NCBI RefSeq assembly: GCF_038050375.1
Contig: NZ_CP150886.1
Coordinates: 4,195,318-4,259,317 of the forward strand
DNA: 64,000 nt
Reading direction: 5' to 3'
Origin: Okeanomitos corallinicola TIOX110
GTDB taxonomy: Bacteria > Cyanobacteriota > Cyanobacteriia > Cyanobacteriales > Nostocaceae
Position numbers and translations under genes: made by a program. This document shows positions 33,689-44,027 of this stretch, in pieces; the first letter of the stretch is position 1; each line of letters starts with the position of its first letter. The notes under the pieces are model-generated. The model saw only the letters and a list, made by a program, of their open reading frames with translations, made no database searches and was not told where the DNA came from.

Positions 33689-34762
33689 CTACTTTACACT
33701 GCGACCAAAACCAAAATGAGGTCTTGCTTGATCCATTGTAGGCATTAACCAAGCTAAACCTTCGCTAGTTCCCACCCATAATTTATTACCCACATCTGGA
33801 GCAATAGTTAGTACCCGACTAGAAGGTAAACCTGCAACTTGATCTAATAAAGCTCCTGTGCTGGGATTTAATCTTAACAAACCATTGCTAGTACCAACCC
33901 AAACACTACCATCTTCAGCGAAACTGACAGAAGTGACATTTTTACCACGTAAGGGAGTTACAGAACGCATGACAATTCCAGTTTTCGGGTTCACTACCAA
34001 TAATTGATTCGGCATTCCTGCCCATATTAATCCTTCGGGGCTAATAGCTAAAGCCTGTACTGTTCCCCCTGGTAAATTATCTATCCTCTTTATAACTAAT
34101 GCACTGGCAGTATTTACCCTCACCAGTCCATCTAAAGTCCCTACCCATAAATGACCATCTGCATCTAAAGTCATGGCGTTACCACTGACACCAGGTAAAT
34201 TTTTAACAGTGGTCATAATCAATCCTTCATCGGGACTGACTAAAACTAAACCCGCATCAGTACCTGTCCACAAATAACCTCTTTTATCTATTAACAGTGA
34301 TAATACTCTTTTAGAAGGTAGTAATAGATTCTGGGCAGTAATTTCATTCGTCCGTGGATCTACTCTAGTTAGACCTTGATAGTTTCCTACCCATAAACGA
34401 CCAACTTTATCTTGAGCTAATGCGTCTATTTTCAAATTTGGTAAACTGACACGGGCAATAATATTACCTGTGTTGGGGTCAATACGGGATAAACCCCGCC
34501 AAGATGCTACCCATAAGTTACCAGTGAAGTCTTTTAATAAGTTACTAATTCTATAATCGGTTTCGGCTTGTCTTTCTAATACATCTCTGTCATCTGGTAG
34601 GGGATCTACTCTATTAGGAGGTGGTGCAACTGGGTAAGTCGCTGTTGATTTTTGAGTGGAGCTATTTTGCCCTAATGTGGATGTTTGCAGACTGGGTACA
34701 GCTATTAACCCCAGTAGAATAGATATGATGAATAAACGAATGCGTGTCCGAAATATTACCAC
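33689..34762 (-). CDS. Exported beta-propeller (two-component-regulator propeller type) protein
   Basis: 357 aa. An N-terminal signal/anchor (IRLFIISILLGLIAVPSLQ) precedes a low-complexity spacer and seven to eight propeller blades of about 40 residues, each with LWVGT/VWVGT-x-x-GL-x-R/V-x-P (for example GRLWVGNYQGLTRVDPRT, GYLWTGTDAGLVLV). Such blades occur as sensor domains of hybrid kinases; here no kinase or output domain follows, so it is a free-standing periplasmic or lipid-associated propeller. Ligand unknown. Confidence 0.82.
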   Translation of the reverse strand: MVIFRTRIRLFIISILLGLIAVPSLQTSTLGQNSSTQKSTATYPVAPPPNRVDPLPDDRDVLERQAETDYRISNLLKDFTGNLWVASWRGLSRIDPNTGNIIARVSLPNLKIDALAQDKVGRLWVGNYQGLTRVDPRTNEITAQNLLLPSKRVLSLLIDKRGYLWTGTDAGLVLVSPDEGLIMTTVKNLPGVSGNAMTLDADGHLWVGTLDGLVRVNTASALVIKRIDNLPGGTVQALAISPEGLIWAGMPNQLLVVNPKTGIVMRSVTPLRGKNVTSVSFAEDGSVWVGTSNGLLRLNPSTGALLDQVAGLPSSRVLTIAPDVGNKLWVGTSEGLAWLMPTMDQARPHFGFGRSVK

Positions 34763-35718
34763 TGTTTTATATCCTTTCCATTAACTAAGAACTTTTAACC
34801 ACAATGGCTAGAGATTAATTACGGCATATTGTATGCAGGTAAATGAGGTATAAATCTCAATCACAAATCCTGACACCAAAAGGGTTTTACTGGTGACTGC
34901 TGACTGCTATTAGCTGAAAGCTGCTCCCTGAGTAGGTATTTTTTTATTGCCACGATTAATGTTTACATTTATAGCAGTAGCTAAAGAGATTAGTATATCA
35001 ATTGATTGTTAAGGTTTATGATTCCCTTTTTCCTTTCCCTTTCACCCATAAGTATTAGTATTTTCCCAGATAGTTTAAATACATGATTTATACAGTTTGT
35101 AAAGCTATCTTCACAAAAAGTTAAAATCTTTCTTTAATAAGAAATTCAAATATAAAAGTTAAAAACTTTCAAAGGATAACTTATCCAAATATTGATATAT
35201 TGTGAGACAAGTTACAAATTGCGTTATGTGCGATTTTTTATCCGACGCTTACCTTGGAGCTAAACCGCAGTAAAGGAAAATTCTTCCATATATTTTTCTC
35301 TAGTTGGGGCAAGATATCGGGGAGATTAAGTAAGGGGAAATAAGCTAGATAGCCTAAAAGCCCATATTGTTCCGATTTTAAGGGTTAACTTTCTAGAATA
35401 CTTATAAATTCTGAAGTCTACCTCAAAATAATCAGGTTTACTAGGGTCAGCATAAGAGATAGAAAATACTTTGTATTCGGGAACAGAGAATAAAAAAACG
35501 CGCCTCACAGTGCGCCTTTATATAGAAAAATATGGTGTAGTAAATTATTGCTACAACATAAATTCTTATGCACTGACAAAGCCACCTCTACCTAAGCCCG
35601 CCTCTTGACATAAGTTTTTCTTATACTTTTGATGAGAAAATGAGAAAGAAAAAGGTTGGTAAGAAGTTGCACATAACGTGATTTGATAGTAGAACGAGTG
35701 ACTTCTTGGAAGGAAAAT
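34763..35718 (+). promoter_or_regulatory. Long upstream region of rbcL
   Basis: About 950 bases between the divergent propeller gene and rbcL. It holds A/T-rich tracts and a direct repeat GCGCCT (35501-35516 region), with no supported gene. Long rbcL leaders are known in Anabaena, so much of this may be promoter and 5' UTR. The ribosome binding site GGAAGGA is seven bases before ATG 35719. I cannot place factor sites confidently. Confidence 0.5.
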
Positions 35719-37149
35719 ATGTCTTACGCGCAAACTTCGACTCAGAGCAAATCTGGGTATCAAGCTGGGGTTAAAGATTACAGACTTACTTATTACACAC
35801 CTGATTACACACCTAAAGATACAGATATTCTTGCCGCATTCCGGATGACTCCTCAGCCTGGAGTTCCACCCGAAGAAGCTGGTGCTGCTGTAGCTGCTGA
35901 GTCTTCTACAGGTACTTGGACAACTGTATGGACAGACTTGTTGACCGACCTAGACCGCTACAAAGGTCGTTGTTATGACATCGAGCAAGTTGCTGGTGAA
36001 GATAACCAATATATTTGCTACGTGGCTTATCCTCTGGACTTGTTTGAGGAAGGTTCTGTAACCAATATGTTGACCTCTATTGTAGGTAACGTATTCGGTT
36101 TCAAAGCTTTACGTGCATTACGTTTAGAAGATTTACGGATTCCCGTAGCTTACTTGAAAACCTTCCAAGGACCTCCTCACGGTATTCAAGTTGAGCGCGA
36201 CAAATTGAACAAGTATGGTCGTCCTTTGTTGGGTTGTACAATTAAGCCCAAATTAGGTCTATCTGCTAAAAACTACGGACGTGCTGTTTACGAATGTTTA
36301 CGTGGTGGTTTGGACTTCACCAAAGACGACGAAAACATCAACTCTGCACCATTCCAAAGATGGCGCGATCGCTTCTTGTTCGTAGCAGAAGCAATCCACA
36401 AAGCACAAGCAGAAACCGGCGAAATCAAAGGTCACTACTTAAACGTAACCGCGCCTACCTGTGAACAAATGCTGGAAAGGGCTGAGTACGCTAAAGAACT
36501 CAAAATGCCCATCATCATGCACGACTACCTGACCGCAGGTTTCACAGCTAACACCACTTTGGCTCATTGGTGTCGTAAGAACGGTATTTTGCTACACATT
36601 CACCGTGCTATGCACGCCGTTATTGACCGTCAGAAGAACCACGGTATTCACTTCCGTGTATTAGCTAAAACCCTCCGTATGTCTGGTGGTGACCACATTC
36701 ACACTGGTACAGTTGTAGGTAAATTAGAAGGTGAACGCGGTATCACCATGGGCTTCGTTGACTTGTTACGTGAAAACTACGTTGAGCAAGACAAGTCTCG
36801 CGGTATCTACTTCACCCAAGATTGGGCTTCTATGCCTGGTGTAATGGCAGTTGCTTCTGGTGGTATCCACGTATGGCATATGCCCGCACTTCTAGAAATC
36901 TTTGGTGATGACTCCGTACTACAGTTTGGTGGTGGTACACTTGGTCACCCCTGGGGTAACGCTCCTGGTGCAACCGCTAACCGTGTAGCTCTAGAAGCTT
37001 GTGTTCAAGCTCGTAACGAAGGCCGCAACTTGGCTCGTGAAGGTAACGACATTATCCGCGAAGCGGCTAAGTGGTCTCCTGAGTTGGCTGTTGCTTGCGA
37101 ACTGTGGAAAGAAATCAAGTTCGAGTTTGAAGCAATGGATACCGTCTGA
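35719..37149 (+). CDS. rbcL: RuBisCO large subunit (form I)
   Basis: 476 aa from ATG 35719, the normal cyanobacterial length; an in-frame earlier start at 35683 is not supported. Carboxylates or oxygenates ribulose bisphosphate. Diagnostic: [20 protein letters not shown], the active site [13 protein letters not shown] with catalytic Lys, [23 protein letters not shown] with the carbamylated Lys and the metal-binding Asp and Glu, loop 6 VVGKLEGER, and [13 protein letters not shown]1 sits at 36365. First gene of rbcLXS, highly expressed judging by codon regularity. Holoenzyme L8S8 in carboxysomes. Confidence 0.99.
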   Translation: MSYAQTSTQSKSGYQAGVKDYRLTYYTPDYTPKDTDILAAFRMTPQPGVPPEEAGAAVAAESSTGTWTTVWTDLLTDLDRYKGRCYDIEQVAGEDNQYICYVAYPLDLFEEGSVTNMLTSIVGNVFGFKALRALRLEDLRIPVAYLKTFQGPPHGIQVERDKLNKYGRPLLGCTIKPKLGLSAKNYGRAVYECLRGGLDFTKDDENINSAPFQRWRDRFLFVAEAIHKAQAETGEIKGHYLNVTAPTCEQMLERAEYAKELKMPIIMHDYLTAGFTANTTLAHWCRKNGILLHIHRAMHAVIDRQKNHGIHFRVLAKTLRMSGGDHIHTGTVVGKLEGERGITMGFVDLLRENYVEQDKSRGIYFTQDWASMPGVMAVASGGIHVWHMPALLEIFGDDSVLQFGGGTLGHPWGNAPGATANRVALEACVQARNEGRNLAREGNDIIREAAKWSPELAVACELWKEIKFEFEAMDTV

Positions 37150-37244
37150 TGATGAGTTAGAAGTTAAAAGTTGAAAGATAAAAGGAAATAAATTTTCTTA
37201 ATTTTAACTTTTGACTTTTAACTTAGTGAGGGCTGGGGTCGGGC

Positions 37245-37652
37245 ATGAACATAAAGCAAATTGCGAAAGATACAGCTAGAACTTTGCAAAGTTATCTGAC
37301 TTATCAGGCACTTATAACTGTTTTAGCACAGCTAGGCGAAACGAATCCTCCTTTAGCACATTGGTTGCAAAACTTTTCTGCTGGAAAAATCCAAGACGGA
37401 GAAGCATATATAGAGGAACTGTTTCTAGTCAAGTCAGATTTGGCTTTACGGATTATGACTGTCAGGGAACATATTGCGGTAGAGGTGACAGAATTTTTAC
37501 CGGAAATGGTGCGTACTGGCATTCAGCAGGCAAATATGGAACAGCGTCGCCAGCATCTTGAACGTATTACGCAATTAAATTTATCCAGTCCCAGCCCAAA
37601 CACTGAACAGCAGACTATCTCAGATCCTGATTTAGATAATTTATCTAGTTAG
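37245..37652 (+). CDS. rbcX: RuBisCO assembly chaperone RbcX
   Basis: 135 aa between rbcL and rbcS. Homodimeric helical chaperone that grips the RbcL C-terminus (EFEAMDT-like tail, present at the end of this RbcL as FEFEAMDTV) during L8 assembly. Seen: MNIKQIAKDTARTLQSYLTYQALITVLAQLGETNPPLAHWLQNFS, with the conserved Y-L-T-Y-Q-A groove, and LRIMTVREHIAVEVTEFLPEMVRTGIQQANMEQRRQ. C-terminal tail is variable. Translation starts 95 bp after rbcL. Confidence 0.95.
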   Translation: MNIKQIAKDTARTLQSYLTYQALITVLAQLGETNPPLAHWLQNFSAGKIQDGEAYIEELFLVKSDLALRIMTVREHIAVEVTEFLPEMVRTGIQQANMEQRRQHLERITQLNLSSPSPNTEQQTISDPDLDNLSS

Positions 37653-37708
37653 GATAGGCGTAACTGCCGGAAACCAAGTAGTAAAAAATAACCACTTACT
37701 AAACAGCC

Positions 37709-38038
37709 ATGCAAACTTTACCAAAAGAGCGTCGTTACGAAACCCTCTCTTACCTTCCCCCCTTATCTGACGCGCAAATCGCTAAACAAGTTCAGTACAT
37801 TCTGAGTCAAGGTTACATTCCAGCAGTTGAGTTCAATGAAACTTCTGAACCTACTGAGTTGTTCTGGACAATGTGGAAGCTACCTTTGTTTGGTGCTAAG
37901 TCTACTCAAGAAGTTTTAAGTGAAGTTCAATCTTGCCGTTCTCAGTACAGCAACTGCTACATCCGTGTTGTTGGTTTTGACAACATCAAACAGTGCCAAG
38001 TTTTAAGCTTCATCGTTCACAAACCCAGCAGATACTAA
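37709..38038 (+). CDS. rbcS: RuBisCO small subunit
   Basis: 109 aa. Caps the L8 core of form I RuBisCO. Seen: [39 protein letters not shown] and [10 protein letters not shown], then E-V-Q-S-C-R and [23 protein letters not shown], all standard. Last gene of rbcLXS, followed at 33 bp by a strong terminator. Confidence 0.99.
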   Translation: MQTLPKERRYETLSYLPPLSDAQIAKQVQYILSQGYIPAVEFNETSEPTELFWTMWKLPLFGAKSTQEVLSEVQSCRSQYSNCYIRVVGFDNIKQCQVLSFIVHKPSRY

Positions 38039-38070
38039 TATCTAAATTTGGTTAAATAATTTATTCTTGG

Positions 38071-38101
38071 GAGAGGTAGAGTGTTCTATCTCTCTTTTTT
38101 T
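38071..38101 (+). terminator. Strong terminator of the rbcLXS operon
   Basis: GAGAGGTAGA pairs with TCTATCTCTC (one G-U), loop GTGT, followed by at least seven T. Confidence 0.93.
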
Positions 38102-38269
38102 ATATAAATTGATTGATTATTTATTTGATGCTTGTCTGATAGCGTAGCGTGGCGTATATCAGGATATCCAGGATTTAAGGATTTGGAGGATGGAAAATAA
38201 ATATCTTGTGTGTTATCCTTGTATGGATTATCACAAAACTTTCATCACCTCTGAGGAATTTAACAAAAA

Positions 38270-39484
38270 ATGAATATGCGTGATTTATTCCCTGGCTATT
38301 ATCAACCCACAGATCAAGAGTTTAATGAACTATGGAAAGAGTGTATTTTTTCCTTTGATACGAATGTTTTACTACATATCTATCGTTACTCCCCTAAAAG
38401 CAGAGAGAGATTATTTGATATTCTGAAAAAACTTCAGGAAAGAATTTGGATACCCCATCAAGTTGGTTATGAGTTTCATAAAAACCGCGAAACTGTTATA
38501 TCTAGTCAGTCAAGTGCTTATGACAAAATAGTCAAAATCTTGGAAGATAATTTAAAAATAGAAAAAATAGGTAATTTAAATAAAGACATTGATAACTTTG
38601 AGCAAAATTATAGAAAACATTCTACTATTGAAGTAAATAAAATATCAGTAGATATTAAAACTAAAATTAAAGAGTCAATAAAAGAAATAATTGAATCTGT
38701 TAAAGATGATGTAAAGGATTTGAGAGATAAGCATCCTGATCTTTTCAAAGAGGATATATTTTTAGATAAAATCTTAGATGGTAGAATTGGTAATCCATAC
38801 CCCAATCCATTAGATATTTATAAGTTGGCTGAAGAAAGATTTCAATACTTAATACCGCCAGGATATAAAGATAAAGATGACAAGAATAAATCAGTGCCAG
38901 ATATTTATGGTGATGCTATACTTTGGTTGCAATTAATTGACTATGCAAAATCTGAGAAAAAACCAATTATTTTTGTTACAGATGAAGAGAAGGAAGATTG
39001 GTGGCTAAAAAATAACAGAAAAATTATCAGTCCCAGACCAGAGTTAGTACAAGAAATGCTAACTGAAGCTGGAGTGAAATTCTATATGTATTCTGCTGAT
39101 AGATTTTTAGATTATGCTCAGAAGTTTTTGGAACTTACAGAACAACCAGAAGTAATTGAGGAAGCTAGAGAAATTAGAGAACAGAATTTAGAATCTGAGT
39201 CATTGATAGCTTACCAAAACTTTGCTCAAGCATATCAAACAAGATTACAAAAAGAAAATTTGCAAATAAAATTGCGAGAACTTGATCAAGCATACAACTC
39301 GCTTAAAGAGCAACAAAAGGATTTGCTTAGTTCAATGGATATGGTGAAAACTAAATTTAATAACCAAGGCTTACAATCTTTTATAGAAGCACTTGAAGGA
39401 GTTCAATCCGAGATGAATAAAATAAGTACATTACAAAATATGTATAAAGAACAGATGGCATATCTAGGAGTAGTGTCTCTTTAA
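38270..39484 (+). CDS. PIN-like domain protein (PIN_8 type) with coiled-coil tail
   Basis: 404 aa. The N-terminal part has the PIN-like pattern: SFDTNVLLHIYRYSPKSRERLFDILKKL, W-I-P-H-Q-V-G-Y-E-F-H-K-N-R, then a long helical insertion (about 80-180), D-K-N-K-S-V-P-D-I-Y-G-D-A-I-L-W and PIIFVTDEEKEDWW. Acidic residues D (FDTN), E (YEFH), D (YGDA) and D (VTDE) would form the metal site of an RNase. Residues about 300-390 are coiled coil. PIN_8 proteins are found in defence islands; the mechanism is unproven. Single gene, downstream of rbcS. Confidence 0.78.
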   Translation: MNMRDLFPGYYQPTDQEFNELWKECIFSFDTNVLLHIYRYSPKSRERLFDILKKLQERIWIPHQVGYEFHKNRETVISSQSSAYDKIVKILEDNLKIEKIGNLNKDIDNFEQNYRKHSTIEVNKISVDIKTKIKESIKEIIESVKDDVKDLRDKHPDLFKEDIFLDKILDGRIGNPYPNPLDIYKLAEERFQYLIPPGYKDKDDKNKSVPDIYGDAILWLQLIDYAKSEKKPIIFVTDEEKEDWWLKNNRKIISPRPELVQEMLTEAGVKFYMYSADRFLDYAQKFLELTEQPEVIEEAREIREQNLESESLIAYQNFAQAYQTRLQKENLQIKLRELDQAYNSLKEQQKDLLSSMDMVKTKFNNQGLQSFIEALEGVQSEMNKISTLQNMYKEQMAYLGVVSL

Positions 39485-39513
39485 CTCCTTATAGCCACTA
39501 AAAAGCAATTCCC

Positions 39514-39948
39514 CTAACCAGCAAAAAACAAACTTGCATCAACATGAAAAAATTTACCTAACATCTCAGCTTGTTCTCTTGTCACTTCCATCTCACCATT
39601 AATTACCTGAGAAACCAACTCACTCGAACCAAAAATAGGAACTAAATCACCTAATTCTAAATCCTGCGCTTCCAATAAATGCAAAATCCTAGAATGAGGA
39701 GTAGAAGCATTTATCTGATAATGTTGATTTTCAAAATCTTCAATTAGTCTTACCAATAATTCTAAAAGTGTCTTTTCTTCTGGTGTCAAATCAGAGCGAG
39801 AAAGTAAATCTTCCACCACTGCTAAAAAATGCTCGTTTTCTTCCTCAGTTTTAATAACTCGCGGTTGATACTGAGACAGTAATTTACTATAAACTTCTGA
39901 ATCAAAAGTGAGGGTCATTTTTCCAGTAGTTTTTGTCATATTCTGCAT
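39514..39948 (-). CDS. higA: HigA-type antitoxin
   Basis: 144 aa from MQNM; inner starts at 39939 (MTKTTG) and 39918 (MTLTF) are possible. The first part (EVYSKLLSQYQPRVIKTEEENEHFLAVVEDLLSRSDLTPEEKTLLELLVRLIEDFE) is the usual HigA neutralising segment; the C-terminal HTH reads LEAQDLELGDLVPIFGSSELVSQVINGEMEVTREQAEMLGKFFHV. It binds the toxin and likely its own promoter. Its start overlaps the end of higB, so toxin and antitoxin are cotranslated in the reversed higB-higA order. Confidence 0.88.
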   Translation of the reverse strand: MQNMTKTTGKMTLTFDSEVYSKLLSQYQPRVIKTEEENEHFLAVVEDLLSRSDLTPEEKTLLELLVRLIEDFENQHYQINASTPHSRILHLLEAQDLELGDLVPIFGSSELVSQVINGEMEVTREQAEMLGKFFHVDASLFFAG

Positions 39949-40201
39949 GAGTTAAGACATATTTAATATAGATTACTTGGCTCTCATAGTTAATACTAGC
40001 AATTAAACGGTATTTATTGCCTTTAATATTGAAAACTGTAAAATTACCAACAGCTTCAGCTTTGGGATAAACAGACTGTACCTCTATTAAATTAGCCCAC
40101 TCAGCTTTACTAGCAGTAAAATACCAGTCATCAAGAGCTTCACAACTATCTGCGTGTTGTTGACAATATTTTCTGAGCTTTTTCCGACTGATGACGTGCA
40201 T
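39902..40201 (-). CDS. higB: HigB-type toxin (RelE superfamily mRNA interferase)
   Basis: 99 aa from ATG 40201; further upstream codons in frame are not needed. Pattern MHVISRKKLRKYCQQHAD, ALDDWYFTASKAEWANLIEVQSVYPKAEAVGNFTVFNIKGNKYRLIASINYESQVIYIKYVLTHAEYDK is characteristic of HigB: basic residues for RNA binding and a final H-A-E-Y-D-K-x-x-W. Ribosome-dependent mRNA cleavage is expected from the family. Transcribed first, with higA overlapping its 3' end. Confidence 0.9.
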   Translation of the reverse strand: MHVISRKKLRKYCQQHADSCEALDDWYFTASKAEWANLIEVQSVYPKAEAVGNFTVFNIKGNKYRLIASINYESQVIYIKYVLTHAEYDKNYWKNDPHF

Positions 40202-40350
40202 TAAACCTGTGATTTTAACTTTTACAGTCAATAGTTTTAACGACCCGTTCAATAATAGCATGGTCTCAAAATTAGATGCAGTGCGATCGCTACCAAACAC
40301 CCAACAAACGGTAAAATTAACAATCCAACCCAACATTGCATCTATAGCCC

Positions 40351-41862
40351 ATGTTTTGCGACTACCTGGTACAAATCCTTACAGCCCGCGTTTATGATGT
40401 AGCCCAAGAAACACCACTGGAATACGCCCCCAACCTCTCCCACCGCATCAAAAACAAACTCCTCCTCAAACGGGAAGATATGCAGTCAGTCTTCTCCTTC
40501 AAACTGCGGGGTGCATATAACAAAATGGTCAACCTACCCCCAGACTTACTCAAACAAGGTGTCATCGCCTCCTCAGCGGGAAATCATGCCCAAGGTGTAG
40601 CCTTAGCAGCCAGCCGATTGGGAACAAAAGCCATTATTGTTATGCCCGTAATTACACCCCAGGTAAAAATCAACGCCGTCAAAGCCAGAGGGGGAGAAGT
40701 GATTTTATATGGAAATGCCTATGATGACGCTTATGCCCACGCCCGTAAATTAGCAGCAGAAAAAGGGTTAACATTTATACATCCCTTTGATGACCCGGAT
40801 GTCATCGCTGGACAGGGAACTATTGGGATGGAAATTCTCCGTCAATATCAACAACCCATCCACGCCATATTTGTCGCTATTGGTGGGGGTGGTTTAATTT
40901 CCGGTATCGCTGCTTACGTCAAACGCTTACGTCCAGAAATCAAAATTATTGGTGTTGAACCTGTAGACTCTGATGCTATGTCTCAGTCTCTCAAAGCCGG
41001 TCAACGAGTGCGTTTATCCCAGGTGGGTTTGTTTGCAGATGGGGTAGCAGTGCGAGAAGTGGGGGAAGAAACCTTCCGCTTGTGTCAAGAATACGTAGAT
41101 GAGATTATTTTGGTGGATACCGATGCTACCTGTGCAGCCATCAAAGATGTATTTGAAGATACCCGTTCTATTTTAGAACCTGCGGGAGCATTGGCTGTAG
41201 CTGGTGCGAAAGTCTACGCAGAAAGAGAAAAAATCAAAGATGAAACCCTGGTTGCAGTAGCTTGCGGTGCTAACATGAACTTTGACCGCTTGCGTTTCGT
41301 GGCCGAAAGAGCAGAATTTGGAGAACGTCGGGAAGCCATTTTTGCGGTGAATATTCCCGAAAAACCAGGAAGTCTGCGTAAATTTTGTGAATGTATTGGT
41401 AACAGGAATTTAACGGAATTTAATTATCGTATTGCTGATAATAAAGAAGCTCATATCTTTGTCGGTATGCAAATCGAAAACCGCGCCGATGCTGCAAAAA
41501 TAGTTGAAAAATTTGAAACTAACGGTTTAAAAACAATTGATTTAACCGATGATGAATTAACAAAATTACATTTACGGCACATGGTAGGAGGACATTCTCA
41601 ACTTGCTGACCATGAATTATTATATCGGTTTGAATTTCCTGAACGTCCTGGTGCGTTGATGAAATTTGTCGGTTCTATGTCTCCTGATTGGAATATTAGT
41701 TTATTTCATTATCGTAATAATGGCGCAGATTACGGACGAATTGTGGTAGGAATGCAAGTTCCACCTGATGAAATGGAAGAATGGCAGGAATTTCTAGATT
41801 CTTTGGGTTATCGTTATTGGGATGAAAGTCAAAATCCTGCTTATAAGTTGTTTTTGGGTTAG
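40351..41862 (+). CDS. ilvA: Threonine ammonia-lyase, biosynthetic
   Basis: 503 aa, PLP enzyme making 2-oxobutanoate, first step of isoleucine synthesis. A stop lies in frame two codons before ATG 40351, so this is the first start. Seen: KREDMQSVFSFKLRGAYNKM with the PLP Lys, SSAGNHAQGVALAA, the glycine loop IGGGGLISG, and EPAGALAVAG. Two ACT-like regulatory domains follow (about 330-405 and 425-500: FAVNIPEKPGSLRKFCECIG and RFEFPERPGALMKFVGSMS). That two-ACT architecture means isoleucine-feedback-regulated IlvA. Confidence 0.96.
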   Translation: MFCDYLVQILTARVYDVAQETPLEYAPNLSHRIKNKLLLKREDMQSVFSFKLRGAYNKMVNLPPDLLKQGVIASSAGNHAQGVALAASRLGTKAIIVMPVITPQVKINAVKARGGEVILYGNAYDDAYAHARKLAAEKGLTFIHPFDDPDVIAGQGTIGMEILRQYQQPIHAIFVAIGGGGLISGIAAYVKRLRPEIKIIGVEPVDSDAMSQSLKAGQRVRLSQVGLFADGVAVREVGEETFRLCQEYVDEIILVDTDATCAAIKDVFEDTRSILEPAGALAVAGAKVYAEREKIKDETLVAVACGANMNFDRLRFVAERAEFGERREAIFAVNIPEKPGSLRKFCECIGNRNLTEFNYRIADNKEAHIFVGMQIENRADAAKIVEKFETNGLKTIDLTDDELTKLHLRHMVGGHSQLADHELLYRFEFPERPGALMKFVGSMSPDWNISLFHYRNNGADYGRIVVGMQVPPDEMEEWQEFLDSLGYRYWDESQNPAYKLFLG

Positions 41863-41922
41863 GAATTTGGATTGTTTTCACGCAGAGACGCAGAGAACGC
41901 AGAGAAAGAAATATGTTTTATG

Positions 41923-41970
41923 AGTCGGTTTTAACCGACTTTAGCTTTTAGACAGGGAATTCATTCCCTG
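41923..41970. repeat. Two adjacent short palindromes between ilvA and the DUF2809 gene
   Basis: AGTCGGTT, loop TT, AACCGACT (41923-41940), then CAGGGAAT, loop TC, ATTCCCTG (41953-41970). Both have 8-bp perfect stems and 2-nt loops. The second overlaps the 3' end of the DUF2809 gene and encodes its last residues. Confidence 0.9.
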
Positions 41971-42379
41971 GCTTATTTTTATGTTTATCTTTTACATTCC
42001 ATATCATTTTTAACCCTAGCCATCCTAAACCACTACCAATAAAATAATAGGGAAAGTCTGCCCAATTAAAGACGTTTCCTAATACCATTTTTCCCCACCA
42101 AAATGAACGTAAATAATCTAAAAATGGTGTTTTCCATAATTGCAGAAATTCTAATAAACAAGTAATTGTCAAAACCCATAAGGGAATTTGCCAAACTGTG
42201 CGACGACTAGGAATAAACAAAAAAGCAAATAAACACCAGAATATCACATAAAAAATACCTCCTAATTCTTGATTTAACCAGGAAACAGAATAACGATATT
42301 TACTGTATAAAAGTCCAGTAATTAAAGTAATAATCAAAAAACTAAAAGTCCGTAAACGAATATCTTTAAATAAAATCAT
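41948..42379 (-). CDS. DUF2809-like membrane protein
   Basis: 143 aa with four hydrophobic segments (SFLIITLITGLLYSKYR, GGIFYVIFWCLFAFLFIPSRRTVWQ, LWVLTITCLLEFLQLW and the C-terminal SGLGWLGLKMIW). The pattern G-x-x-Y-x-x-x-x-x-x-W-L-N-x-x-x-G-G, S-R-R, E-F-L-Q and N-W-A-D-F fits the DUF2809/VanZ-like group. Function unknown. Its last codons (PGNEFPV) are supplied by a palindromic repeat. Confidence 0.72.
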   Translation of the reverse strand: MILFKDIRLRTFSFLIITLITGLLYSKYRYSVSWLNQELGGIFYVIFWCLFAFLFIPSRRTVWQIPLWVLTITCLLEFLQLWKTPFLDYLRSFWWGKMVLGNVFNWADFPYYFIGSGLGWLGLKMIWNVKDKHKNKPGNEFPV

Positions 42380-42421
42380 ATCCTCTTCTCTGCGTTCTCT
42401 GCGCCTCTGCGGTTCGTTAAT

Positions 42422-42451
42422 AAAAAAGGCTTGGTTTTTTTACCAAACCTT
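42422..42451 (-). terminator. Terminator downstream of murD
   Basis: On the minus strand AAGGTTTGGT pairs with ACCAAGCCTT (42442-42451 and 42426-42435; one G-U), followed by a U-run. It lies 114 nt after the murD stop. Confidence 0.75.
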
Positions 42452-42564
42452 GGTTACAGAAGTGAAAGACTCTACCAAATTTAATCACTAATGATATTGA
42501 TAATTTATCTATCTTCAGAGTTAACTTATCTTTTTTATCTGCGTCCATCTGCGTGTATCTGCGT

Positions 42565-43947
42565 TTAGTTCTCCCTTTTCTTCCTCATCAACTTTAAACA
42601 CAATTCCCGAAAATGCTCACCCCTAATTTCAAAATTAGGATACTGATCAAAACTAGCACAAGCTGGAGATAATAACACCACCGAAGCTTGATATTTTTTC
42701 GCTAATTCTACGGACTTAATTACAGCTTTATCCATTGTTTCCACAATTTCAAAATTACCATATCCCACTGCTTCTAACCTTTGAGCAAAAGCATTTGCAG
42801 CATTACCAATAAGCAAAACAGCAGCAGTTTTATCTTTGATTTTATTTAACCAAGCTGTATCATCTCCGGCTTTTGCTTCTCCACCAGCTATTAAAATCGC
42901 CGGACTTTGTACCGATGCTAAACCAACTTCTGCTGCATCATAATTTGTGGCTTTACTATCATTAATAAAGTCAATTCCTGACCATGTACAAATATGTTCT
43001 AAGCGATGGGGAACACCAGGAAATTCACTGACTGCACGACAAATAGCTTCAATCTCAATTCCTGCTAACCTTGCTGCACCTACTGATACTAATAAATTTT
43101 GGAGGTTATGTTCTCCTACCATTTTTAAAGCGGAAACTTTGACAATTTGCTGAGTTTGTGAATTTGCAGATAGTTTTTCTATCACCCAACCATTTTCTAT
43201 GTAAAAGCCTTTTTCACCTATTAAAAATTCTGCCCCTTTCACACTTGTCCAATAAGCATCTGGCCAATGATTTAAACCAATTTTGTGTAAATAAATATCG
43301 TCACCATTAAATATTTGCAACTGGGAATTATTTAACAGTTTAGCTTTAATATTATAGTAATTTTCTAATGTTTGATGACGGGCTAAATGATCTGGGGTAA
43401 AAGTTGTCCAAATACCAATTCTCGGTGCAAGAGTTACTGAAGATTCTATTTGATAACTACTCAGTTCACCAATTACCCAATCTGGTTTTTCTGCTGCTAA
43501 AGCTACTTCACAAGCAGCGTAACCGATGTTACCACAGGCAGGGGCATTAAATCCCGCAGATTGGAATATGGCAGCAGTTAAAGCTGTGGTGGTGGTTTTA
43601 CCGTTTGTACCTGTAATTGCTACCCAAGGAATGTTTTGCAAATGTCTCCATGCAAATTCCATTTCCCCGATAGTTTCTATTCCTAAATCTCTTGCTTTGC
43701 GTAAGATGGGAATATCCCAAGGTACACCAGGACTGACAACTATTAATTTCGGTAAATCTGAATTTTCAAGGTCTGGTGTGTGTCCTAAGTTGACGGTAAT
43801 TTGTTCCTGTGCAAGTTGTTGTTGTTGTTCCAGGAGGTTTGGGGAGGTGCTACTATCGCTTATTTCTACCTCCCAACCTTCCTGTTTCAACAATCTTGCC
43901 GCAGCAATACCGGACTTTCCCAATCCAATCACAAAGGCTTCTGGCAT
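42565..43947 (-). CDS. murD: UDP-N-acetylmuramoyl-L-alanine:D-glutamate ligase
   Basis: 460 aa. Adds D-Glu to UDP-MurNAc-L-Ala in peptidoglycan synthesis, in the cytoplasm. Seen: N-terminal Rossmann start [29 protein letters not shown] loop [25 protein letters not shown] and [10 protein letters not shown] (both catalytic-domain motifs), FTPDHLARH, and the third domain with GVPHRLE and [15 protein letters not shown]. The C-terminal [23 protein letters not shown] is diagnostic. It is followed by a terminator and preceded by glyS on the same strand. Confidence 0.97.
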   Translation of the reverse strand: MPEAFVIGLGKSGIAAARLLKQEGWEVEISDSSTSPNLLEQQQQLAQEQITVNLGHTPDLENSDLPKLIVVSPGVPWDIPILRKARDLGIETIGEMEFAWRHLQNIPWVAITGTNGKTTTTALTAAIFQSAGFNAPACGNIGYAACEVALAAEKPDWVIGELSSYQIESSVTLAPRIGIWTTFTPDHLARHQTLENYYNIKAKLLNNSQLQIFNGDDIYLHKIGLNHWPDAYWTSVKGAEFLIGEKGFYIENGWVIEKLSANSQTQQIVKVSALKMVGEHNLQNLLVSVGAARLAGIEIEAICRAVSEFPGVPHRLEHICTWSGIDFINDSKATNYDAAEVGLASVQSPAILIAGGEAKAGDDTAWLNKIKDKTAAVLLIGNAANAFAQRLEAVGYGNFEIVETMDKAVIKSVELAKKYQASVVLLSPACASFDQYPNFEIRGEHFRELCLKLMRKKREN

Positions 43948-44027
43948 AGACTGTGTAGTATCCCTGGTTAAGCTACTTTATCCTAACGTTTATTGGCAAA
44001 AATTACACCTGTTTTTGTTGCTTTTGG

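Noticed and set aside
35326-35508. Minus-strand ORF of 60 codons in the rbcL leader
   Set aside because: No start context and no family resemblance; region is better explained as leader or promoter.
35683-35718. Earlier start for rbcL
   Set aside because: RbcL normally starts at MSYAQT-like; the ribosome binding site GGAAGGA is placed for ATG 35719.
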